Source of the DNA: an uncultured Candidatus Saccharibacteria bacterium
GTDB lineage: Bacteria; Patescibacteriota; Saccharimonadia; Saccharimonadales; Saccharimonadaceae
NCBI GenBank assembly: GCA_947169915.1
Contig: CAMVRN010000004.1
Span: 1-64,000 of the forward strand
Direction: 5' to 3'
Length of the DNA stretch: 64,000 bases
Shown here: one piece after another, positions 41,675 through 50,623 of the stretch
Layout: each line of letters starts with the position of its first letter
How positions within the stretch are numbered: position 1 is the first letter of the stretch
The notes under the pieces: model-generated
The model's input: only the letters and a program-made list of their open reading frames with translations
What the model was told of the DNA's origin: nothing
The model's database searches: none
Made by a program: the position numbers and the translations under genes

Positions 41675-42642
41675 AAAAAATAGTATTGTTTGATCCGTCG
41701 TGCGGAACTTTAAATGCAGGCGATTATATCATTAGTAACGCGGCTCGCTCCGAAATACAGGACATTATAAAGGACTCTTTTGTTTTAACGGTTAGTACTC
41801 ACAACCCAACCCTCACCACAACTCAACAGCTTCGCGCGAGTAAGCAGAGCAAGTATTTTAATAATGCCGACCTCAAATTCCTTCTCGGCTCGAACATTTT
41901 AAAACCAAATATGCTCCATTTACGCAATGATTGGAATATGAATATTTTTGATTGCAAGCCATACAAAAGTGTTATTCTAGTAGGGGCAGGATTTGACGGA
42001 GACACAAGTAGTGCCAACCTTTACACGAAACTAATCTATAAAAAGATCTTGAACAGAGAAATTACCCATTCTGTTAGAGATAAAAAAACCGAACAATTTC
42101 TAAAAAAGATGGGGTTTAAGGCGACGAATACAGGATGTCCCACGATTTGGCAACTGACGAAAGAACACTGCGCAAAAATTCCTAAAGAAAAAAGCAAGAA
42201 TGTCGTATTTACTCTAACCGACTACAGAAAAGACTTACCTAATGATCAATCGTTAATTAACATCTTGCAGAAAAACTACAAGAAACTATATTTTTGGATT
42301 CAAGGTTCTGAAGATTTAGATTATCTGAAATCTTTAAAAAACACCAACAACATAGAGTTAATCGCTCCGACATTCGAAACATATAAAGCTTTTCTCGAAA
42401 CTCACGACTGCGACTATGTTGGGACTCGTCTGCATGCAGGAATCCAAGCAATGCGATGTTATAAAAGATCAGTGATTCTAATAGTAGACAACCGCGCACG
42501 CGACATGAAAGAAACCTATAACCTACCAGCAATTGAACGAAACAACATACAGGAATTGGATTCAATCATTAATAGTCGTTTCTCCACCGATATCGAAATA
42601 GACGAGCAGAAAATAGCTAAATGGAAGGAACAGTTCGAATAA
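41671..42642 (+). CDS. Polysaccharide pyruvyl transferase family protein
   Basis: SCGTLNAGDYIISNAARSEIQ; HSVRDKKTEQFLKKMGFKATNTGCPTIW; DYVGTRLHAGIQAM. Confidence 0.82.
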   Translation: MKKIVLFDPSCGTLNAGDYIISNAARSEIQDIIKDSFVLTVSTHNPTLTTTQQLRASKQSKYFNNADLKFLLGSNILKPNMLHLRNDWNMNIFDCKPYKSVILVGAGFDGDTSSANLYTKLIYKKILNREITHSVRDKKTEQFLKKMGFKATNTGCPTIWQLTKEHCAKIPKEKSKNVVFTLTDYRKDLPNDQSLINILQKNYKKLYFWIQGSEDLDYLKSLKNTNNIELIAPTFETYKAFLETHDCDYVGTRLHAGIQAMRCYKRSVILIVDNRARDMKETYNLPAIERNNIQELDSIINSRFSTDIEIDEQKIAKWKEQFE

Positions 42643-42645
42643 AAA

Positions 42646-44055
42646 ATGTCCAAGAGTAAAGAGTTAGCAAAAAACACGATAGTAATGCTAATTGGCAAAA
42701 TCTTCACTCAGTTTTTGTCGTTCTTTTTATTACCGCTTTACACACGATATCTTCCGACAGAAGAATATGGTACAGCCGACCTTATCTTAACCTATATAAC
42801 TCTTCTTACCCCAGTAATAACAGTTCAACAAGAAATGGCGACTTTCCGCTATCTTGTCGATGCTCGCAAAGATGAAAAACAAAAAGCCAAGATTATCGCA
42901 ACATCTCTAGAAAGCACGCTATTGCGTCTTCTCATTTTCGTAGCGCCAGTATTCGTGGCTTCCTTCTTCATAAACTCTAGCTATATTAGTATTGTCCTTC
43001 TTGCTGGTATTTTCGTGTCTCTTTCTCACTTATTCTTACAAATCGCCCGTGGTCTTGGCGACAACAAAAAATACACTCTCGGTTCCGTCATTGCTGGCGT
43101 TATCACGCTCGCATCAAACCTAATCCTAATTTGCCTTCTTCATTTCGGCGGCAAGAGTATTCTGGTTTCCATGGCGCTCGGCAACCTAGGATGTGCTCTC
43201 TATCTATTCCTAACACTAAAAATTCCCACCTACTTAAAAGCGGCTCCATCCGACAACAAGCTTAAAAAGAGTATGCTAAAATACTCTTGGCCGCTCGTAC
43301 CAAACGGCATTTCTTGGTGGCTCATCAACGCCTCCGACCGCACAATCGTCTCTGCTTTTCTAGGCGTCGCAGCTAACGGCATCTACGCTGTCGCTACAAA
43401 GATTCCATCCATCATCAGCGGTTTTCTCGGCATTTTTACCCTTTCTTGGACCGAATCAGCTTCGCTTCACATCAACGACCCCGACCGAGACGAGTTTTTT
43501 TCAAGCGTCGCGAGAAACATTGTAAAAATCTTTTCTAGCCTTAGCATACTAGTAATTGCCGTCATGCCCTTTGTTTTTGACATTATCATTGGTTCGGATT
43601 ATCGCGAAGCCTATAATTATATTCCGATTGCAATCCTTGGCGTGTTTTTCAACTGTATGGTTTCCGTCTACAGCGCAATCTATGTGGCAAAGAAGCTCAC
43701 CAAAAAAGTTGCCATGACTTCATTTCTGTCTGCAGTCATCAACATCGTTGTCGACTTAGGCCTGATTCACTTTATTGGCCTCTACGCCGCCGTCGTCTCG
43801 ACCGCCATCGCCTTCCTCGTCATGACTATCTATCGGCACTTTGACGTCAAAAAATACGTCAAAATAAAATACAAGTCAGCCGACCTCATCCTCGCCATCC
43901 TCGGCTTCGCCGTCATCACCTTCCTCTACTACCTCTCCGGCACTATCGCCCACCTCACCGCCCTTCTCCTCGCTATCGTACTCTCAATTACTCTCAACCG
44001 CCCCCTCCTCACCAAACTCTCCCACAAGCTCACATCCACCCTCAAGCGCAACTAG
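42646..44055 (+). CDS. Polysaccharide flippase (Wzx/MATE-like)
   Basis: NTIVMLIGKIFTQFLSFFLLPLYTRYLPTEEYGTADLILTY; polytopic. Confidence 0.9.
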   Translation: MSKSKELAKNTIVMLIGKIFTQFLSFFLLPLYTRYLPTEEYGTADLILTYITLLTPVITVQQEMATFRYLVDARKDEKQKAKIIATSLESTLLRLLIFVAPVFVASFFINSSYISIVLLAGIFVSLSHLFLQIARGLGDNKKYTLGSVIAGVITLASNLILICLLHFGGKSILVSMALGNLGCALYLFLTLKIPTYLKAAPSDNKLKKSMLKYSWPLVPNGISWWLINASDRTIVSAFLGVAANGIYAVATKIPSIISGFLGIFTLSWTESASLHINDPDRDEFFSSVARNIVKIFSSLSILVIAVMPFVFDIIIGSDYREAYNYIPIAILGVFFNCMVSVYSAIYVAKKLTKKVAMTSFLSAVINIVVDLGLIHFIGLYAAVVSTAIAFLVMTIYRHFDVKKYVKIKYKSADLILAILGFAVITFLYYLSGTIAHLTALLLAIVLSITLNRPLLTKLSHKLTSTLKRN

Positions 44056-44119
44056 CTTCATCCTCTCTACTTTCTCCTCCAAATCAGTTTTCTAGAAACC
44101 ATAGCTAAAACACATAAAT

Positions 44120-44148
44120 TTGACCTGTCAACTCGTTTGTGCTAAACT
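44120..44148 (+). promoter_or_regulatory. Promoter TTGACC-17-TGcTAAACT overlapping a perfect palindrome (44141-44162)
   Basis: GCTAAACT aaattg AGTTTAGC covers the -10 box and predicted TSS. Confidence 0.65.
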
Positions 44149-44182
44149 AAATTGAGTTTAGCGGAGGCGCAAAAAACTTTTT

Positions 44183-44968
44183 ATGAAACGTTATTGTCAG
44201 CTTTGTAGTGTCGAATTGACCTCCAAAAACAGGAGAAAATCTCATATCCTGACCAAAGCTTCCTTTTTCGACAAACAACACCTGAAATCTGGCGAGCATG
44301 CCATACTCATAGTAGGGAATAAGAATCCAAAAATCATCGACCCTGGCCATCATGTATGGGAGTATCTTCTTTGCTCCGATTGTGAACAAAAAGTTGCGGT
44401 TTGGGAACAGGAAAGGGAACGATTTTTATCTCTCACCCCAAGACCGACCAAACCCCCGACCGACGAACGCTTCTTCGAAGTTAAAGGGTTCAACAAAGAG
44501 TATATCGCCTTAGCTTGCCTTGCAGACTTGTTCAGAGGCTCAGTCGCACATAGCGAAGCCTATTCAAAAATACGCCTAGGCGAAAAACACGAATCGAGAA
44601 TAAAAGAAATTTTGAACGATGGAAGAGTCATTGACTTTTTCGAATACCCCATCGTTTTCTCCCGCTTTATGAAAAGTAGCGACGAAATTGATGAAGTAAT
44701 TAAATATCCTCAGAGAGTAAAGCTGCCACATGGTGACCATTGCTATAATATCTACGAGACAATCGCCCCTGATGGATGGGTTTGGATGATAAAAGTAGAT
44801 AGTCAAAAATTCGAACTAATGAATCGTTGTGCCATAGGAAGCGCAACCGCAATTAGTGTTCTTAATCAAGGAAATCTATTGACAGACAGCCAAAATGTCC
44901 GCTTCCGAAGAACCCTCTCAAAAACAATCCATGCAATAGATTCCATCCAAGGTCTAAACGCCTCATAG
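44183..44968 (+). CDS. Hypothetical zinc-binding, HNH-nuclease-like protein
   Basis: CQLCSVELTSKNRRKSHILTKASFF...YLLCSDCEQKVAVWEQ: CxxC...SH...CxxC arrangement. Confidence 0.5.
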   Translation: MKRYCQLCSVELTSKNRRKSHILTKASFFDKQHLKSGEHAILIVGNKNPKIIDPGHHVWEYLLCSDCEQKVAVWEQERERFLSLTPRPTKPPTDERFFEVKGFNKEYIALACLADLFRGSVAHSEAYSKIRLGEKHESRIKEILNDGRVIDFFEYPIVFSRFMKSSDEIDEVIKYPQRVKLPHGDHCYNIYETIAPDGWVWMIKVDSQKFELMNRCAIGSATAISVLNQGNLLTDSQNVRFRRTLSKTIHAIDSIQGLNAS

Positions 44969-45048
44969 ACCAGCAAACGCCTCTCTTCACCAAACCCCGC
45001 ACTCTCTCACGTTCCGCCAGTAATTTTTTTTATGGTATAATACCTCTT

Positions 45049-45564
45049 ATGAAACTAATTGTTGCCTTCGGTAATCCCGGAGCTCAGTACAACTTCACTC
45101 GCCATAACTTTGGCTTTTTGGCGCTTGATTTTTACTTCAAGGTGAACAATCTCTCCTGGGAGTCGCACGAAAAGTTCAGCGCAATCTGGAAAAAAGACGG
45201 CGACACAATCTTTATCAAACCCCAAACCTTCTATAATGAAATCGGCACTTCGGTCCGCGCTTTCGCTGATTTCTACAAGATATCCTCAGAGAACATTTTT
45301 ATCATCTGCGACGACTTCAATCTTCCGTTCGGACAAATTCGCGAGCGCGCTCACGGCTCCGCCGGCGGAAACAACGGTCTCAAATCCGTCATTCAACATC
45401 TAGGTACAGAAAACTTTCCTCGTCTCCGCCTAGGAACAGGGAATGACGAACTCCGCAAAAAACTCGGTGACGTCGACTTTGTGCTTTCGAAGTTCACCAC
45501 TTCCGAGAAATCCAATCTTCCAGAAATCCTCAAAAAGGTTTCTGAAAAAATCGAATCCATCTAA
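45049..45564 (+). CDS. pth: Peptidyl-tRNA hydrolase
   Basis: MKLIVAFGNPGAQYNFTRHNFGFLALDF; ICDDFNLPFGQIRERAHGSAGGNNGLKSV. Confidence 0.95.
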   Translation: MKLIVAFGNPGAQYNFTRHNFGFLALDFYFKVNNLSWESHEKFSAIWKKDGDTIFIKPQTFYNEIGTSVRAFADFYKISSENIFIICDDFNLPFGQIRERAHGSAGGNNGLKSVIQHLGTENFPRLRLGTGNDELRKKLGDVDFVLSKFTTSEKSNLPEILKKVSEKIESI

Positions 45565-45579
45565 AATTCATTACAAGAA

Positions 45580-45915
45580 AAAGTCCCTCGGTGCCAGATA
45601 GGTAAGGGTGGGCATCACCTATCCAGCACTGAGGGGCTTTTTATACACCCTATAACACTTCCTTCAAGATACCGGGAGGACCCCGGAAGCACGACCCACC
45701 TCACACAAAATATGGGGCCCGCCGGTTATAGGGATTGCTATGCCTTCGAAGGGTCCCGCTCAAAAGTGGAGGTAATACTTATAAGACTTAAAACCATTGA
45801 AGAAGAAATTAAAAGTCCGAGGGGTTTCAAAAGCACGCAACTTTTGTTACACTAAACCGTGTAACAACCGTTATAATTTATTTAGGTACAGTTTAGGGCT
45901 TTAAAACCCTAACTT
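45580..45915 (-). ncRNA. Candidate structured ncRNA (about 335 nt), family unknown
   Basis: Minus-strand promoter TTGACT-17-TATAAT (45922-45950), several perfect stems, terminator hairpin 45583-45637 with minus-strand T-tract; no ORF. Confidence 0.6.
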
Positions 45916-45921
45916 GTGTTA

Positions 45922-45950
45922 ATTATACCACAGCAAAACTTAAAAGTCAA
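45922..45950 (-). promoter_or_regulatory. Near-consensus promoter TTGACT-17-TATAAT driving the candidate ncRNA
   Basis: + strand ATTATA 45922-45927 and AGTCAA 45945-45950. Confidence 0.8.
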
Positions 45951-45970
45951 CACTTTTTTAACATTTTTTA

Positions 45971-46849
45971 ATGAAAATCAACGCAACACCACCCCAAGAG
46001 AACAAATATCTTGAGCAATTGGAATCTATTGCGCTTACGCCTAAATTATTATATTATTACGGAAATTGGCCAGAAAAACGCATCAAAACCGTCGCTATCG
46101 TCGGCGCCAGGAAAAGCACCGCCTACGGGGAAGAAATCGCTTATAAGCTCGCTAAAGCCCTCGGGGAACAGGGAATTATCGTCATTTCCGGCCTAGCCTA
46201 CGGTATCGACTCTATCGCCGCTCGCGGATGTCTTGATGGCGGAGGCAAAACTATCGCTATTTTAGGGACAGAAATAGAGAAGATTTATCCTAAAACCCAC
46301 GTCGCCTTAGCCGAAGAAATCGTCGAAAAAGGCGGAGTTGTCGCGAGCGAATACCATCTCGGAGATAAAATCTTCCCCAAAACCTCATTTTTAGAACGAA
46401 ATCGCATTATTTCTGGACTTTCCGACGTTGTAGTTGTTATAGAGGCAAGGGAACGTTCTGGTTCGCTTAATACCGCCATGCATGCGCTAGAGCAGGGAAA
46501 AGACCTCTTTGCTCTCCCTGGAGATATTAGCCGTCAAACCAGCCAAGGTTGCAACCGACTTATCGCCAAAGGCGCCAATCCGCTCCTCTCTATTGAAGAG
46601 TTCATGAAATACCTTGTTCCAAAGAAAAATACCCGCTCAAAGGCCAGTCAAATGGAGCAAATCTCTCTGTTTGCGGAAAACGACGCGGAAAGGAAAATAC
46701 TGCTCCAAATCGCTAGTGGCGTTCATGACGGCGACGTTATCATGGAAAACCTCAAAATTCCCGTCGAAACCTTTAATCAATCCATCACGATGCTCGAAAT
46801 CAAAGGCGCCATCACTGCCATGGGCATGAATTATTGGACGCTAAGCTGA
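45971..46849 (+). CDS. dprA: DNA processing protein DprA
   Basis: VAIVGARKSTAYGEEIAYKLAKALGEQGIIVISGLAYGIDSIAARGCLDGGGKTIAILG...FLERNRIISGLS. Confidence 0.94.
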   Translation: MKINATPPQENKYLEQLESIALTPKLLYYYGNWPEKRIKTVAIVGARKSTAYGEEIAYKLAKALGEQGIIVISGLAYGIDSIAARGCLDGGGKTIAILGTEIEKIYPKTHVALAEEIVEKGGVVASEYHLGDKIFPKTSFLERNRIISGLSDVVVVIEARERSGSLNTAMHALEQGKDLFALPGDISRQTSQGCNRLIAKGANPLLSIEEFMKYLVPKKNTRSKASQMEQISLFAENDAERKILLQIASGVHDGDVIMENLKIPVETFNQSITMLEIKGAITAMGMNYWTLS

Positions 46850-46931
46850 TTAATCTATAAAGGCGAAAATAATAGAGGTAAAATCACCCAAGATTTGCAA
46901 AAACCTATATATATATGATATTATTCTGAAT

Positions 46932-49277
46932 ATGTCAAAAAACTTAGTTATCGTTGAGTCTCCTGCAAAAGCCAAAACAATCGAAAAATATCTCGGTAAA
47001 GACTTCCGTGTGCTTTCTAGCGTAGGCCATATCCGCAAGGATACTCACGTTGACGTCAAAAACAACTTCGCAGTCACCTACGAAATCGAGCCAGGTCATG
47101 CAAAAATCGTCTCTGAACTCAAAAAAGCCGTCAAACAAGCCGAAACAGTCTGGCTCGCGACGGATGAAGACCGCGAAGGAGAATCTATTTCTTGGCATCT
47201 TCTAGAAGTCTTAGGACTTCCAGAAACAACTCATCGTATTACTTTCCACGAAATTACTAAACCCGCTCTTGAGGAAGCCATAAAATCCCCTCGAACGGTT
47301 GATATGGCCATGGTCAGCTCTCAGCAAGCTCGTCAAACACTCGACATGCTCGTCGGTTTTGACCTTTCTGGCGTCGTCCGTCGCAAAGTCCCAGGCGCAA
47401 TTTCCGCCGGTCGCGTTCAGAGTCCAGCTCTCCGCCTCATCGTCGAAAAAGAGCGCGAAATCGAAAACACAAAAGAGAAGTTTAGCTTCAAAGTTACCGG
47501 CTCTTTCGTCTCGAACGACGCTTCTGAGTTCCAAGGCGTTCTAGAAAAGAACTCTCCCTCAACCGAAGAGGAAGCGACCGAACTCTTAAACTCCCTTAAT
47601 GGCGCATCCTATGCCGTTTCCGCCGTCGACAAAGCCGAAGCCGACAAACCGAACCCTGTTCCTTTTGCGACCGCCGCTCTTCAAATCGAGGCAAACGCTC
47701 GTCTTGGCTTCTCATCTTCGACCACCATGCGCGCCGCCCAAGGTCTCTACCAATCCGGCCACATTACCTACCACCGTACCGACTCTCTTAATCTCTCGAA
47801 ACAAGCCCTCGGCTCAATCGCGCACTACATCGAGACCACTTTCGGCAAACAATATCTTCATGTTCGCCACTTCAAAACTCATTCTGCTGGCGCTCAGGAA
47901 GCTCACGAAGCCATCCGTCCAACTCACATCGAAGTCGAATCCGCCGGTGCTAACGATTACGAGAGAAAACTCTATGCTCTTATCCGCGCACGTACGCTCG
48001 CAACCCAAATGTCGAACGCTCGCGTCGCCAAAACCACCATCTCTTTGAAGCCTGACAAAGCCCCAGAAAAAGTCTTTGTCGCACGCGGAGAGATTGTGAT
48101 TTTCGACGGTTTCTTGAAAGTTTATGGCAAATCCAAAGACCTCGAACTTCCAGCTCTTTCTGTCGGGGATTCCCTACGCGCTTCAAAGATTGTTGCCCGC
48201 CAAACTTTTGCTAAACCACCTGCACGCTACACCGAAGGTTCACTCGTTAAAAAACTCGAAGAACTCGGCATCGGGCGACCTTCAACTTATGCAACCATCA
48301 TGTCCGCCATCCAATCGCGTGGCTATGTCCAAAAAGGCGAAAGCGAAGGGAACAACCGTGATATTATCGAACTCACACTCAAGGATGGCGTCACCCGCGC
48401 TATCGTTCAAGAAAAGACCGGAGCCACCAAAGGCAAACTCGTCCCAACCCCGATTGGCGAACTCGTTTCTGATTTCTTGGTTGATAATTTCGACCAAATC
48501 GTCGATTACGGCTTCACTGCCGACGTCGAAAACAAGCTCGACCTTATCGCTGAAAAGAAGCTCGACCGTATCAAAATGCTCCGCGACTTCTACACTCCAT
48601 TCTCCGAGCTCATTGACCACTCTTCCTTCCTCGACCGCTACAACTCCGCCACCGAACTCGGTACCGACCCAAAAACCGGCAAGAAAATCTACGCCAAAGT
48701 CGGCAAAAATGGCGGTTTCATTCAACTTGGCGAAAGCGAGAAGGATTCTGGCGAGAAACCACGCTTCGCTCCGCTTCCAAACGGCAAGACCGTAAAGACC
48801 GTAACCTTAGAAGAGGCCATCAAACAACTCGAACTTCCAGCGCTTCCACGTAACCTTGGTAAAGCCAAAGACGGCACCGAAATCATCGCCTCTTCCGGCC
48901 CATTCGGCCCATACCTCAAGGCCGGCAAATACAACATTACTATCAAAGACAAAAGCCCATACAAAATCACTCTTGCCGAAGCTGAGGCGCTCTATGATGA
49001 AAAGCTAAAGAGCATTATTAAAGATTTCGAGAACGGCATCATGATTATTAACGGCGCCTACGGCCCATACATCAAAGGCTGTGGCCGTCGCAATAACATC
49101 AAGATTCCAAAGAACATAGATGCTAAAAAAATCTCCAAAAAGAAAGCAGAAGAAATGCTTCTTGCAAAGTACGGCACCAAAGCTTTGCCTGGCAGTGACG
49201 CTTTAAAGAAAACCACGAAAAAAACCTTCAAAAATTCTTCTAAAAAATCAACATCAACTCGCGCAAAAAAGAAATAA
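46932..49277 (+). CDS. topA: DNA topoisomerase I
   Basis: NLVIVESPAKAKTIEKYLGKDFRVLSSVGHIRK; RVQSPALRLIVEKEREIE; YHRTDS. Confidence 0.97.
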   Translation: MSKNLVIVESPAKAKTIEKYLGKDFRVLSSVGHIRKDTHVDVKNNFAVTYEIEPGHAKIVSELKKAVKQAETVWLATDEDREGESISWHLLEVLGLPETTHRITFHEITKPALEEAIKSPRTVDMAMVSSQQARQTLDMLVGFDLSGVVRRKVPGAISAGRVQSPALRLIVEKEREIENTKEKFSFKVTGSFVSNDASEFQGVLEKNSPSTEEEATELLNSLNGASYAVSAVDKAEADKPNPVPFATAALQIEANARLGFSSSTTMRAAQGLYQSGHITYHRTDSLNLSKQALGSIAHYIETTFGKQYLHVRHFKTHSAGAQEAHEAIRPTHIEVESAGANDYERKLYALIRARTLATQMSNARVAKTTISLKPDKAPEKVFVARGEIVIFDGFLKVYGKSKDLELPALSVGDSLRASKIVARQTFAKPPARYTEGSLVKKLEELGIGRPSTYATIMSAIQSRGYVQKGESEGNNRDIIELTLKDGVTRAIVQEKTGATKGKLVPTPIGELVSDFLVDNFDQIVDYGFTADVENKLDLIAEKKLDRIKMLRDFYTPFSELIDHSSFLDRYNSATELGTDPKTGKKIYAKVGKNGGFIQLGESEKDSGEKPRFAPLPNGKTVKTVTLEEAIKQLELPALPRNLGKAKDGTEIIASSGPFGPYLKAGKYNITIKDKSPYKITLAEAEALYDEKLKSIIKDFENGIMIINGAYGPYIKGCGRRNNIKIPKNIDAKKISKKKAEEMLLAKYGTKALPGSDALKKTTKKTFKNSSKKSTSTRAKKK

Positions 49278-49463
49278 TTATTCTAATTATTGCCCTTTTG
49301 CACCCCTGTTATTCTCAATCTTTTATACGAGAAAAGCACAAGCAGAAAACCATAATTAATAAATCCAGTAAAGTTGATTAAAACTTTCTTGCATTTTTTT
49401 CAAAAATTGTGCTACAATAAGTTGCAGATACAAAATGTACCTTAAATAACAGCGTAGAATTAG

Positions 49464-49492
49464 TTGACATAGTTCCGATTTTATGCTATATT
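49464..49492 (+). promoter_or_regulatory. Promoter TTGACA-17-TGcTATATT
   Basis: 49464-49469 and 49487-49492. Confidence 0.75.
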
Positions 49493-49545
49493 ATATTTTA
49501 AGTTTCAATAATTATTAACCGGGGTGGAAAATAAGGAAAATACCA

Positions 49546-50580
49546 ATGGAACAAAACGCCGACCTGATCGCGAAAGCGGTTAAAGGCAGTCTCAGTATCA
49601 TCGACCAAGACCGTGAGCGAAAAATCGTAGAAAAACGATTCGGGCTAGACGGTCATAAAGAGACTCTCGAGCAAATCGGAGAAACACTTTCCGTCACTCG
49701 AGAACGCGTTCGTCAATTGGAAAAAGTTATTCTCGTCCGTCTTCGCATCTCCGCCAAAGACGGCAAAATCCCGGACCTTGCAGCCGCTGAAAAACTCATC
49801 ATTAGAAATCTCGCCGAACTTGGTAGAGCCGCTCAAGTCAAAGCTCTTGCCAAGAAGGTTTTTGGTGAAAAAGCCACCGCAGCCGATTCCGCTGCTCTAA
49901 CTTTCCTTGCTGATATTTCCGCTTCCTTAACTATCGTCGCTGAAAACGACAAATACTACTCCGCCATTGCCATTTCTGACGTTGGAGACGAGAAGACTAT
50001 TCGCGCTAAAGTTGATGAAGTTGTCAAAATCATTAAAGAGAACAAAGCTCCATTTACCCTCGACGAACTCGACGGCAAACTCAACTACGAGCACCCTTCC
50101 CAAATTGCAGCAATCGCTTCTATTTCTAAACAACTCGCAAGCCTTGACGGGCTCTGGGGTCTCACCAAATGGCCATCAGTCAACCCGAAGAACATTCGCG
50201 ACAAGATTTATGTCATTTTAAAGAAGAAGAAAGAGCCAATGCACTTCAACGATATCGCTGAAGCCATCGCCGACTCCAACTTCAAACGCAAAAACGTCAC
50301 CACCCAAGCTATTCACAACGAACTCATCAAAGACCCACGTTTCGTCCTTATTGGCCGTGGCATCTACGCTCTTGACGACTGGGGATACAAAAAGGGAACT
50401 GTTTCCGAAATCATTACCGACGTCCTCAAACATTCTGATAAACTTCTCACTCGTGAAGAAATCGTTGCTGAAGTCATGAAATCCCGCAAGGTCAAAGAGA
50501 CTACTATTTTGCTAAATCTCCAAAACAAAAAGCTTTTCGAAAAAGTCGATAAGAATTCCTTCAAGCTCAAAGAAGCATAA
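49546..50580 (+). CDS. Sigma-70 region 4-like domain fused to HARE-HTH-like winged helices
   Basis: RERKIVEKRFGLDGHKETLEQIGETLSVTRERVRQLEKVIL (region 4) and KKKKEPMHFNDIAEAI...PRFVLIGRGIYALDDWGYKKG (HARE/RpoE-delta-like); no region 2. Confidence 0.75.
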   Translation: MEQNADLIAKAVKGSLSIIDQDRERKIVEKRFGLDGHKETLEQIGETLSVTRERVRQLEKVILVRLRISAKDGKIPDLAAAEKLIIRNLAELGRAAQVKALAKKVFGEKATAADSAALTFLADISASLTIVAENDKYYSAIAISDVGDEKTIRAKVDEVVKIIKENKAPFTLDELDGKLNYEHPSQIAAIASISKQLASLDGLWGLTKWPSVNPKNIRDKIYVILKKKKEPMHFNDIAEAIADSNFKRKNVTTQAIHNELIKDPRFVLIGRGIYALDDWGYKKGTVSEIITDVLKHSDKLLTREEIVAEVMKSRKVKETTILLNLQNKKLFEKVDKNSFKLKEA

Positions 50581-50623
50581 ATTCTTTAGACAATTTACAC
50601 AGTTTATGGTAAAATAGAATCAC

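Noticed and set aside
45580-45915. RNase P RNA, tmRNA, 6S or SRP RNA
   Set aside because: Conserved RNase P core motifs, a tmRNA tRNA-like terminus and the SRP apical loop were not seen, and the length does not fit 6S or SRP. Left as an unknown family pending an Rfam search.
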